From Scatavimonas merdipullorum (GTDB taxonomy: Bacteria > Bacillota > Clostridia > Oscillospirales > Acutalibacteraceae): a stretch of 64,000 bases of DNA. The stretch is from the NCBI GenBank assembly GCA_018712865.1, contig DVGH01000053.1, forward strand, positions 1-64,000, read 5' to 3'. Each line of letters starts with the position of its first letter. Position 1 is the stretch's first letter. This document shows positions 34,974 to 42,734 of this stretch, piece by piece. The notes beneath the pieces are model-generated. The model saw only the letters and a program-made list of their open reading frames with translations, made no database searches and was not told the origin of the DNA. Position numbers and translations under genes: made by a program.

Positions 34974-35429
34974 TTAAATTGTCTTTACGCAGTTTAAAAT
35001 GGCTTCGTATACTGCGTCAAAATCTGCTTTTGTAACAAGCAGGGAAATCTGCACCTCTGAGGTTGATATCACGCGTATGTCTGTATTGACCTCCGCCACC
35101 GCCCTGAATATTTTCGCGGCGATCCCCGGGGTGTTTTCCATCTGCTTGTCAAGCACAGAAACAATATAGTTCCCGCTGCTGACAATCGGCTTGGCCCTTC
35201 CGCCCTGCAGCCCGGAGGTAAATTCCAGCAGCTTGATCAAATCGGTGTCCTTAATGGTAAAGGACAGGCTGGTCGATGCGCTTTGCACCGGCGAGAGGGA
35301 TATCATATCCACATCTATCCCTATGGATGCAATTTTCTCAAAAATGTCTGCAATCTGCTGCATATTGGCAGGAATATCGTGCAGCGATACCAGCGTAATT
35401 TCGTCAGATACGTTGACAACAGGATTCAT
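34974..35429 (-). CDS. Free-standing aspartokinase-type ACT protein
   Basis: A 151-residue protein made of two ACT domains, very similar in pattern to the regulatory tail of aspartate kinase: VSLHDIPANMQQIADIFEKI opens ACT1 and NTPGIAAKIFRAVAEVNTDI opens ACT2, with VISTSEVQISLLV near the end. No kinase domain is present and no frame for one lies upstream. In the operon with dapB, dapA and asd it probably senses lysine or threonine, acting alone or with an aspartokinase encoded elsewhere. ATG at 35429 is preferred; a TTG four codons earlier is in frame. It follows dapB by 23 bases. Confidence 0.85.
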   Translation of the reverse strand: MNPVVNVSDEITLVSLHDIPANMQQIADIFEKIASIGIDVDMISLSPVQSASTSLSFTIKDTDLIKLLEFTSGLQGGRAKPIVSSGNYIVSVLDKQMENTPGIAAKIFRAVAEVNTDIRVISTSEVQISLLVTKADFDAVYEAILNCVKTI

Positions 35430-35452
35430 AAAAAGCCCCAATCCTTTCCAGT

Positions 35453-36211
35453 TTATTTTGCCGCTAGCAGGTCTGACATATCATACATACCCGCAGCCTT
35501 TCCGTTTAAAAACGCAGCGGCATTGACAGCCCCGGTTGCAAAAACCTCTTTGGACTGTGCCTGATGCTTAATGGTAAGCACCTCGTCATGACCTGCAAAC
35601 AGAACCTCATGCTCGCCGACAATGGTGCCGCCCCGCACCGTATGGATTCCAATTTCGTTCTTTTCCCTTTTTTTTCTGTAAGAATGGCGGTCATACACAT
35701 ACTGCGGCTCTTTTTCCATAACGGAAGCAATCCCGTCTGCAATCATCAACGCCGTGCCGCTTGGAGCGTCAATTTTCTGGTTATGGTGCTTTTCTATGAT
35801 TTCTATGTCAAATTCCCGGCCAAATACGGCGGCCGCCTTTTTAGACAACGCAATCAAAAGATTGATGCCAAGCGACATATTGCCTGAATAAAAAACAGCG
35901 ACTGCTTCAGACGCTTTTTTTATGCTTGCTACCTGTGCGGCGGAATAGCCCGTAGTACAGATCACCGCCGGTGTCTTATGCTTGCACGCATAAGCAAGCA
36001 AACCGTCAAGCGTAGAAGGGTTTGAAAAATCTATGATTACATCTGCGCTTATGTCTATTTTAGAAAAATCGTCAAATACAGGGAAGTCATACCCGCAAGA
36101 GGTAAAAATATCCACCCCGGCAACAATCACAGCGTCTTCCCTTTGGTCGACTGCACGGACAATCGTTTGCCCCATCTTTCCATTACAGCCGCTTAAAATT
36201 ATCCTTGTCAT
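35453..36211 (-). CDS. dapB: 4-Hydroxy-tetrahydrodipicolinate reductase
   Basis: A 252-residue DapB, the NAD(P)H-dependent second committed enzyme of lysine and diaminopimelate synthesis. The dinucleotide motif GCNGKMGQ is at residues 8-15; the catalytic EKHHNQKIDAPSGTA segment lies near residue 145. GGAGG precedes the ATG. It follows dapA after 32 bases. Confidence 0.97.
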   Translation of the reverse strand: MTRIILSGCNGKMGQTIVRAVDQREDAVIVAGVDIFTSCGYDFPVFDDFSKIDISADVIIDFSNPSTLDGLLAYACKHKTPAVICTTGYSAAQVASIKKASEAVAVFYSGNMSLGINLLIALSKKAAAVFGREFDIEIIEKHHNQKIDAPSGTALMIADGIASVMEKEPQYVYDRHSYRKKREKNEIGIHTVRGGTIVGEHEVLFAGHDEVLTIKHQAQSKEVFATGAVNAAAFLNGKAAGMYDMSDLLAAK

Positions 36212-36243
36212 TTCTTCATCCTCCGCTTCAAACGCACGGAATT

Positions 36244-37131
36244 TTACACCAATCCAAACTTTTTAAGGCATTCCTTTAACCCGGAAAGCGCACTGTCGCT
36301 CATAGGTACAAGCGGCAGCCTGCATTCCCCGCATGCAAAGCCCATCAGGTTCATGGCGGCCTTTACGGGGATTGGGTTTACGTCGCTGAACAGGGCATTC
36401 ATCAACTCCAAATACTGTAAATGGAGCCTTGCAGCCTCTTTGTAACTGCCGTCAAGCATAAGCTGCGTAATCTGGTGCATCTGCTTTGGCATAATATTTG
36501 CAAAAACGGAAATGACACCCAATCCGCCCAAAGACATGATCGGTACGGTCTGGTCGTCAGCACCGGAATACACGTCAAGCGAGTCGCCGCATAACGCAAA
36601 AATCTTTGCAATTGCCGATATGTTTTCACTGGCCTCTTTGGTAGCCACAATATTTTCGTGCTGTGCAAGCGGCACATACGTTTGCGGCTGAATATTGCAG
36701 CCTGTTCTGCCGGGCACGTTATACAGTATAACAGGGATATTTACACTGTCGGCAATACAGGAAAAATGCCGGACCAGCCCCTGCTGGGAGGTTTTGTTGT
36801 AATAGGGCGTAACGGAAAGGATTGCGTCTGCGCCCAGCGCCTGCGCTTCTTTTGTAAGCTCTATTGCATAATTTGTGTCGTTGCTGCCGGTTCCTGCAAT
36901 CACCGGCACACGGCCGTTTACATGCTCGACCGCATAGGAAATCACATCGCAATGCTCTTTATGATTGAGCACGGCTGATTCGCCCGTTGTACCGCAGGCG
37001 ACAATCGCATCTGTCCCATTTTCGATCTGAAAATCTATCAGCCTGCCAAATTCCTCAAAATGAATGGAACCGTCGGCATGCATAGGCGTTACAATGGCAA
37101 CGCCGGAGCCTGTAAAAACAGGTTTACTCAT
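36244..37131 (-). CDS. dapA: 4-Hydroxy-tetrahydrodipicolinate synthase
   Basis: A 295-residue DapA condensing pyruvate with aspartate semialdehyde. The N-terminal GSGVAIVTPM, the GTTGESAVL loop, the catalytic Tyr in YNVPGRTG and the Schiff-base Lys in VATKEAS are present. The start at 37131 is preceded by GGGGGT six bases away; the longer frame overlaps asd and is rejected. Length matches the family. Confidence 0.97.
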   Translation of the reverse strand: MSKPVFTGSGVAIVTPMHADGSIHFEEFGRLIDFQIENGTDAIVACGTTGESAVLNHKEHCDVISYAVEHVNGRVPVIAGTGSNDTNYAIELTKEAQALGADAILSVTPYYNKTSQQGLVRHFSCIADSVNIPVILYNVPGRTGCNIQPQTYVPLAQHENIVATKEASENISAIAKIFALCGDSLDVYSGADDQTVPIMSLGGLGVISVFANIMPKQMHQITQLMLDGSYKEAARLHLQYLELMNALFSDVNPIPVKAAMNLMGFACGECRLPLVPMSDSALSGLKECLKKFGLV

Positions 37132-37171
37132 CTGATTACCCCCATCGTATTGATCTGTCATATAGGCAAGG

Positions 37172-38248
37172 TCAGTCCATATATCCTTCCGCACAGAGAA
37201 GTTCCGCCATCAGCACCGCGCCGCCTGCAGCCCCTCTGAGCGTGTTATGGGACATGCACACAAATTTAATGGTATACTGGCTGTCTTCACGCAGACGGCC
37301 AATAGACACCGCCATCCCGTTTTCCAGGTTTCTTTCCGATTTGATTTGCGGTCTGTCGTTTTCCCTGAAATAATGCAAAAACTGCTTTGGCGCGCTGGGG
37401 AGGTTCAGCTCCTGCGGTCTGCCCTTATAGCTTTCCCATTTAGAAATAATTTCTTCCATAGACGCTTTCTTTTCAAGCGATACAAAAACCGCAGCCGTAT
37501 GGCCGTCACTTACGGGCACGCGAAGACACTGGGAGGTAATGCACGGTCCCTGTGCGTTGACAATTACGCCGTCTTCTATATGCCCCCATATCTTCATAGG
37601 CTCCTGCTCCGATTTTTCTTCCTCCCCGCCGATATACGGGATAATATTGTCTATCATTTCCGGCCAGCGTTCAAATGTTTTACCTGCGCCCGATATTGCC
37701 TGATACGTACAGGCAAGCACCTTTGTCACACCCAGATCCATAATGGGTGCAATTGCAGGGACATAGCTTTGCAATGAGCAGTTGGATTTGACCGCTATAA
37801 AGCCTTTTTTCGTCCCCAGCCGTTTTCTCTGGGCAGGAATAATCTGCGCGTGGTGCGGGTTGATTTCCGGAATAATCATCGGTACATCCGGCGTTCCCCG
37901 ATGGGCGCTGTTATTGGAAATCACCGGGCACTCTGTCTTTGCGTAAGCTTCCTCCAGCGCTTTAATTGCATCTTTTTTCATATCCACCGCACAGAATACA
38001 AAATCCACAAGGCCGGCAACCTTTTCCACTTCCGAGGCATCTAAAACCTGCATGCCCCGTAGGTTTTCCGGTATAGGGTCCGGCATGGCCCAACGCTCGC
38101 CTACGGCGTCCTGATACGCCTTTCCCGCGGAACGGCTGCTGGCCGCAAGCGCCGTTACCTCAAACCATGGGTGCCTGCTTAAAAGCAGGGAAAAACGCTG
38201 CCCCACCATACCCGTTGCACCTATAATACCAACCTTATACTTCTTCAT
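37172..38248 (-). CDS. asd: Aspartate-semialdehyde dehydrogenase
   Basis: A 358-residue enzyme reducing aspartyl phosphate to aspartate semialdehyde. The N-terminal GATGMVGQRF loop and the catalytic Cys in VKSNCSLQSYV are visible. Its length, the SNCS context and the C-terminal SHNTLRGAAGGAVL resemble the archaeal/fungal-type branch rather than the shorter E. coli type. GGAGG precedes the ATG. It is the first gene of the asd-dapA-dapB-ACT operon. Confidence 0.95.
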   Translation of the reverse strand: MKKYKVGIIGATGMVGQRFSLLLSRHPWFEVTALAASSRSAGKAYQDAVGERWAMPDPIPENLRGMQVLDASEVEKVAGLVDFVFCAVDMKKDAIKALEEAYAKTECPVISNNSAHRGTPDVPMIIPEINPHHAQIIPAQRKRLGTKKGFIAVKSNCSLQSYVPAIAPIMDLGVTKVLACTYQAISGAGKTFERWPEMIDNIIPYIGGEEEKSEQEPMKIWGHIEDGVIVNAQGPCITSQCLRVPVSDGHTAAVFVSLEKKASMEEIISKWESYKGRPQELNLPSAPKQFLHYFRENDRPQIKSERNLENGMAVSIGRLREDSQYTIKFVCMSHNTLRGAAGGAVLMAELLCAEGYMD

Positions 38249-38282
38249 GTTTATCCTCCTGCATTAAAACTTAAAAAATAAG

Positions 38283-38311
38283 TTGTCAATTCCGCCGTAA
38301 TAAAATATAAT
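38283..38311 (+). promoter_or_regulatory. Promoter of queA-tgt
   Basis: TTGTCA (38283-38288) and a perfect TATAAT (38306-38311) are 17 bases apart. The leader to queA would be about 115 bases. Confidence 0.8.
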
Positions 38312-38362
38312 AGAAATTACACGCGGCAGCACGCGTTTTACCCCATTATTTTATTACTTTAT

Positions 38363-38391
38363 AATATACCATCCTTATTTTATGTTGTCAA
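38363..38391 (-). promoter_or_regulatory. Promoter of the asd-dap operon
   Basis: On the minus strand a perfect TTGACA (38386-38391) and TATATT (38363-38368) are 17 bases apart. Its transcript crosses the plus-strand queA promoter at 38283-38311, so the two units read through each other's promoter region. Confidence 0.8.
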
Positions 38392-38431
38392 TTTATAAAT
38401 CGTGAATCTTTTATGAAAGGACGCAGCCCAT

Positions 38432-39457
38432 ATGAAAACCAGCGACTTTTATTACGACCTGCCGCAGGCTTTGATCGCACAGACGCCGGTCGAGCCGCGT
38501 GACAGCTCCAGAATGCTGTCGCTTGACAGAAAAAGCGGAAGCATTGCGCATTTGCATTTTTACGATATACCGGACAAGCTGCAGGCTGGGGACTGTCTGA
38601 TCTTAAATGACTCCAGGGTCCTCCCGGCACGCATTTACGGCATTAAGAACAATACCGGCGCGAAGGTGGAATTTTTACTTTTGCAGCAAAAACACCAAAA
38701 CGTATGGGAATGCCTTGCAGGCCCGGGAAAGCGTGCAAAGGCAGGAACGCGCTTTGTCTTTGGCAACGGGCTGATGACAGGCGAGGTTTTGCAGGTGCTG
38801 GAAAACGGGAACCGTATTGTGCAGTTTACAAGCGACGAAGGCTTTTTTCCCGCGCTGGATAAAATCGGCCAGATGCCCCTGCCGCCCTATATCACACAGG
38901 AGCTCAAGGACAGGGAGCGTTACCAGACGGTATACAGCCGCATACCCGGTTCCGCCGCGGCGCCGACGGCCGGTCTGCATTTTACGCCTGAGCTGCTGTC
39001 CAAAATACAAAGCAAGGGCGTAAACATTGGCTTTGTGACCCTGCATGTGGGGCTTGGCACCTTCAGGCCTGTAAAAACAGAAGAGGTCACAGAGCATAAA
39101 ATGCATGCAGAGCATTATGAAATTCCGCAGGAAACAGCCGACCTGATCCAAAAAACAAAGGCTGCTGGAAAGCGTGTGATTTCTGTAGGCACAACAAGCT
39201 GCCGCACGCTGGAATCGGTCGCTTCGACCCATGGGAAAATCATTGCCTGCGACGGATGGACCGATATTTTTATTTATCCGGGTTATACCTTTAAAGTGTT
39301 AGACGGCCTGATTACAAATTTTCATCTGCCGGAAAGCACGCTTATTATGCTGGTCAGCGCCTTTGCCGGTTACGAAAACACCATGCGCGCCTATAAAGAA
39401 GCCGTTGCAGAAAAATACCGCTTTTTTTCTTTTGGCGACAGCATGCTGATTTTATAA
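38432..39457 (+). CDS. queA: tRNA preQ1 ribosyltransferase-isomerase
   Basis: A 341-residue QueA that transfers the ribosyl group of S-adenosylmethionine to preQ1 in tRNA, forming epoxyqueuosine. The family segments FYYDLPQALIAQ, RVLPARIYG, AAPTAGLHFT and HVGLGTFRPV are all present. AAAGGA precedes the ATG. It is followed by tgt after 12 bases, the next-acting partner of queuosine synthesis. Confidence 0.98.
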   Translation: MKTSDFYYDLPQALIAQTPVEPRDSSRMLSLDRKSGSIAHLHFYDIPDKLQAGDCLILNDSRVLPARIYGIKNNTGAKVEFLLLQQKHQNVWECLAGPGKRAKAGTRFVFGNGLMTGEVLQVLENGNRIVQFTSDEGFFPALDKIGQMPLPPYITQELKDRERYQTVYSRIPGSAAAPTAGLHFTPELLSKIQSKGVNIGFVTLHVGLGTFRPVKTEEVTEHKMHAEHYEIPQETADLIQKTKAAGKRVISVGTTSCRTLESVASTHGKIIACDGWTDIFIYPGYTFKVLDGLITNFHLPESTLIMLVSAFAGYENTMRAYKEAVAEKYRFFSFGDSMLIL

Positions 39458-39469
39458 GGAGCAATACGG

Positions 39470-40600
39470 ATGTTTCAGATTTTAAAACAGGAAGGCAGCG
39501 CGCGCAGGGCCCATTTTACAACGCCGCACGGCGTTGTGGAAACGCCGGCGTTTATGAATGTGGCAACTGCCGGCGCGATCAAGGGCGCTTTATCTGCGCT
39601 TGATTTAAAGGAGCTGCGCTGCCAGGTGCAGCTTTGCAACACCTATCACCTGCACCTGCGCCCGGGCGACGAAACGATCAAAAAGCTGGGCGGGCTGCAC
39701 GCTTTTACACGCTGGGAAGGCCCCATCCTGACAGACAGCGGGGGCTTTCAGGTGTTTTCGCTGGCAAAGCTGCGCAACATTCAGGAAGAAGGCGTCTATT
39801 TTTCCTCCCATATAGACGGGCGGAAAATTTTTATGGGACCTGAGGAAAGCATACGCATTCAGTCGAACCTGGCTTCTACCATCGCCATGGCGTTTGACGA
39901 ATGCGTAAAAAACCCTTCCCCTTACGAATATACAAAAAAATCTATCGAACGCACAACGCGCTGGCTAGTGCGCTGCAAAAATGAGCTGGCGCGTTTAAAC
40001 GCGCTGCCGGACACACTAAACAGAAAACAGTTGTTGTTTGGTATTAACCAGGGCGGCGTCTACGACGATCTGCGGATTGAGCATATGAAGCAGATCCGTG
40101 AGCTGGACCTGCCGGGCTACGCCGTAGGAGGGCTGGCTGTGGGAGAGCCGGATTTTGTTATGTACCACATTCTTGAGCAGCTGCAGCCGTATCTGCCGCA
40201 GGACCGTCCACGGTATTTAATGGGGGTAGGCACGCCTGTAAATATACTGGAAAGCGTATACAGGGGCATAGACCTGTTTGACTGCGTTATGCCCAGCCGC
40301 AACGCAAGGCACGGCCACCTGTTCACCTGGCAGGGCTGCCGCAATTTAAACAACGCAAAATATGCGCTGGATTCTTCCCCGGTTGACCCGCAATGCACAT
40401 GCCCCGTCTGCCAGAACTTTTCAAGGGCTTATCTGCGCCATCTCCTAAAAAGCGGCGAAATGCTCGGTATGCGCCTTGCCGTTATACATAATCTTTATTT
40501 TTACAATACGCTGCTTTTAAAAATCCGGCAGGCGCTCGATGAGGGAACATACGAAAGCTTTTATAAGGAGCAGAAAGAAATTTTAGGTAGCAGAATTTAA
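39470..40600 (+). CDS. tgt: tRNA-guanine transglycosylase
   Basis: A 376-residue Tgt exchanging guanine 34 of GUN-anticodon tRNAs for preQ1. The LTDSGGFQVFSL segment carries one catalytic Asp, and the nucleophile Asp lies in FDCVMPSRNARHG; the zinc site is CTCPVC with a later Cys/His near RAYLRHL. AAGGAG precedes the ATG. Length is normal. Confidence 0.98.
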   Translation: MFQILKQEGSARRAHFTTPHGVVETPAFMNVATAGAIKGALSALDLKELRCQVQLCNTYHLHLRPGDETIKKLGGLHAFTRWEGPILTDSGGFQVFSLAKLRNIQEEGVYFSSHIDGRKIFMGPEESIRIQSNLASTIAMAFDECVKNPSPYEYTKKSIERTTRWLVRCKNELARLNALPDTLNRKQLLFGINQGGVYDDLRIEHMKQIRELDLPGYAVGGLAVGEPDFVMYHILEQLQPYLPQDRPRYLMGVGTPVNILESVYRGIDLFDCVMPSRNARHGHLFTWQGCRNLNNAKYALDSSPVDPQCTCPVCQNFSRAYLRHLLKSGEMLGMRLAVIHNLYFYNTLLLKIRQALDEGTYESFYKEQKEILGSRI

Positions 40601-40610
40601 CAAATTTGTC

Positions 40611-40638
40611 TTGCAAGAAAAATTTATTATGCTATAAT
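40611..40638 (+). promoter_or_regulatory. Extended -10 promoter of yajC
   Basis: TTGCAA (40611-40616) and TATAAT (40633-40638) are 16 bases apart with TGC before the -10. Confidence 0.75.
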
Positions 40639-40685
40639 GAGAGCATTAGCGTAAAAATGTATGCGAATACGAAAGGATGGATAAA

Positions 40686-41147
40686 ATGAAACGATTTTTT
40701 CTTACAGCCGCAGCGGTAGTATTGCTTGCGTTTTCTCTTGCTTCCTGTGCGCCGGCTACGACAGGGACGTCGGGCGATGCTTCCGGCATGGGTGGACAGA
40801 TGTGGATTATTATTCTGGTCTATGTCGCCATTTTTGCGGGCATTTATTTCTTTATGATCCGCCCGCAGTCCAAAAGGAAAAAGCAGGAACAGGCAATGCG
40901 CAACAATCTGGAAATCGGTGACGAGATTACGACCATCGGCGGAATTATGGGCCGGGTTATCAGCATTAAAGAAGAAACGGATTCCATTGTAATAGAAACG
41001 GCTGCGGACAGAAATAAAATTCAGCTAAAGCGCTGGGCGATTTCTACCGTTGACACAATCAAGGACGAACCGGCAGATGATAAAAGCGCTGCAGCGCCCG
41101 GCGGTTTCTTTAAAAGAAAGAAGAAAAAGCAGGAAGAAGAAAAATAA
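40686..41147 (+). CDS. yajC: Preprotein translocase subunit YajC
   Basis: A 153-residue YajC-type membrane protein, accessory to the SecDF-YajC complex. The core is one membrane helix (WIIILVYVAIFAGIYFFMI) followed by the family motif RPQSKRKKQEQ and the GDEITTIGGIMGRV segment. Unlike the usual short YajC, it begins with a signal-like helix ending in LASC, resembling a lipobox, so the protein may be lipid-anchored or have two helices. The ATG at 40686 has AAAGGA nine bases upstream. The C-terminus is a highly basic-acidic tail. Confidence 0.9.
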   Translation: MKRFFLTAAAVVLLAFSLASCAPATTGTSGDASGMGGQMWIIILVYVAIFAGIYFFMIRPQSKRKKQEQAMRNNLEIGDEITTIGGIMGRVISIKEETDSIVIETAADRNKIQLKRWAISTVDTIKDEPADDKSAAAPGGFFKRKKKKQEEEK

Positions 41148-41185
41148 GCAATTTTGCATATTTCGCATATTTTTTAAAAAACAAG

Positions 41186-41230
41186 AATACCTATGGAATG
41201 GACGCATCATCCTTCCATAGGTATTTTTTA
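41186..41230 (+). terminator. Intrinsic terminator after yajC
   Basis: AATACCTATGGAA pairs with TTCCATAGGTATT around a 14-base loop, followed by six T. The next gene begins only 40 bases later, so read-through may be needed for its expression. Confidence 0.88.
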
Positions 41231-41271
41231 TTTGCCAAAAGCAGCATTTTATTTTTAAGGAGGCTTTTCCT

Positions 41272-41670
41272 GTGAAGCATAATGGCAGCGGGATGCACAA
41301 AGGCGTAAAGGCAATCCTGTTTGGTACAATCGGCGGTATGATCCTGTGTACGGCAGAGCTTCTTTTAGCGGCGGTTGCCCTTTCCCAGCTGAAAACCATA
41401 CCGGACAGCGCACTTTCCACCATTACAATGGTGTTTGCAGCCCTGGGGGCGCTGGGCGGCGGCTACATAGCCGTACGCATTGCTAAATGCCGCGGGATGT
41501 TCTACGGCGTTTTAACAGGCATGGCGCTGTTTTTTGTTGTAGTCATTGCAGGTCTGTGCACATCTACAGAAAGTATTACGCTTGCAACCGTCATTAAAGC
41601 CGCAGCCATGCTGCTTTCCGGAGCCGTTGGCGGCGTGGTGGCCGTTAATCGTAAACAGCGTGTACGTTAA
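41272..41670 (+). CDS. TIGR04086-family membrane protein
   Basis: A 132-residue protein with four hydrophobic helices and small polar N- and C-termini, matching TIGR04086, a Firmicutes membrane family usually found beside yajC. Function is unknown. The start is GTG at 41272 with GGAGG eight bases upstream. It lies after the yajC terminator and converges on the EamA transporter gene. Confidence 0.8.
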   Translation: MKHNGSGMHKGVKAILFGTIGGMILCTAELLLAAVALSQLKTIPDSALSTITMVFAALGALGGGYIAVRIAKCRGMFYGVLTGMALFFVVVIAGLCTSTESITLATVIKAAAMLLSGAVGGVVAVNRKQRVR

Positions 41671-41675
41671 AGCGC

Positions 41676-42605
41676 TTATACATCTCCCGCCAGGCCGTCC
41701 GCAATGCCAAGCAGCACAATCCCCGCAATTACCAGCAGAATGATCAGATACTGCGGCCTTTTCAGCTTTTCTTTCAGGAAGATTCTGGAAAGCAGAACAG
41801 AAAAAACACAATAGGACGATATGATCGGCGCAGCCACAATCGGATTGTCGCCGATTGCAAATACATAAAAGAACTGCCCGGCCGTTTCGCACAAAGCGCC
41901 CGCGCCTTTGACCCTTTCATCCCATATACGGAATTTTTGCTTTCTTACAAACACAAGGTAAATAAACGCGAAAACAGCACAAAGTAAAAATGTAAATTCA
42001 TAAGACAGGTTTGCTTGGTCTTCCGACAGCCAGTTGTCCAGCACATAGGCATCCCCAAACGTGCCAAGACCATCTATAATGCAGTACAAGATCGGTAAAA
42101 TAATTGCAATCACGCTGATCTGATACTTTGCATCAATCACAATTTTCCGTTTAAGCCGTTGTTGCTTGTCCATAATCTTCTCATAAACAGAAAGCAAGAT
42201 AATCCCAATAAAAATGCAGATAACCGCAACCAGCTGCAGCGGTGTAACCGTTTCTCCCATAACTAAAAAACAAAGCAAAATGGCAACCGCACCGGAAGAA
42301 TTGCATATGGGGGAAGAAACGGAAAGCTCCATGTACCGCAAGCCGGCATAACCAATGGTCATGGAAAGAATATACAAAAAGGAAACCGGCAGATAGCGCA
42401 CCATATTCATGGGGTCATAAGAAAAGCCCGGCTCTGTAAAGGTTTTATAAAGAATATACAGCACGGCGTGGATTCCCATAACGAGTCCTACCATAATCAC
42501 CATGCGCCAATGGCTGTATTTGTCTTTGGGGTTTGCACCCATTTTTGAAAACAAGTCAGATCCGCCCCACGCAAGGGCCGTGATCAGCGAAAAGGTAAAC
42601 CACAT
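41676..42605 (-). CDS. EamA/DMT-family transporter
   Basis: A 309-residue membrane protein with about ten helices in two EamA repeats, typical of drug/metabolite transporters; the substrate cannot be told. The first repeat begins ITALAWGGSDLFSKMG and the second ends in LLVIAGIVLLG. The ATG at 42605 follows GGAGG by ten bases; the longer frame would add 21 hydrophobic residues without a ribosome site. A loop of charged residues separates the repeats. Confidence 0.88.
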   Translation of the reverse strand: MWFTFSLITALAWGGSDLFSKMGANPKDKYSHWRMVIMVGLVMGIHAVLYILYKTFTEPGFSYDPMNMVRYLPVSFLYILSMTIGYAGLRYMELSVSSPICNSSGAVAILLCFLVMGETVTPLQLVAVICIFIGIILLSVYEKIMDKQQRLKRKIVIDAKYQISVIAIILPILYCIIDGLGTFGDAYVLDNWLSEDQANLSYEFTFLLCAVFAFIYLVFVRKQKFRIWDERVKGAGALCETAGQFFYVFAIGDNPIVAAPIISSYCVFSVLLSRIFLKEKLKRPQYLIILLVIAGIVLLGIADGLAGDV

Positions 42606-42639
42606 TTCCCAAAATCCTCCAAACAAAAAATCGACTGCC

Positions 42640-42668
42640 ATTATAGCACACAGCATAAAAAACAGCAA
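42640..42668 (-). promoter_or_regulatory. Extended -10 promoter of the EamA gene
   Basis: On the minus strand, TTGCTG (42663-42668) and TATAAT (42640-42645) are 17 bases apart with TGC before the -10. The -35 abuts the preceding terminator hairpin. Confidence 0.7.
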
Positions 42669-42701
42669 GCCCCTGAAGGCATTTTGTGCTTTCAGGGGCT
42701 T
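42667..42701. terminator. Intrinsic terminator after the amylase gene
   Basis: AAGCCCCTGAA (42667-42677) pairs with TTTCAGGGGCTT (42690-42701). T runs lie on both sides, the longer on the plus strand. Confidence 0.8.
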
Positions 42702-42734
42702 TTTTCAGAGATTTTGATCTTCAATTTCTCTTGT

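Noticed and set aside
38249..38431. PreQ1 or lysine riboswitch between asd and queA
   Set aside because: No match to the conserved core of either class was seen; the region is occupied by two promoters.
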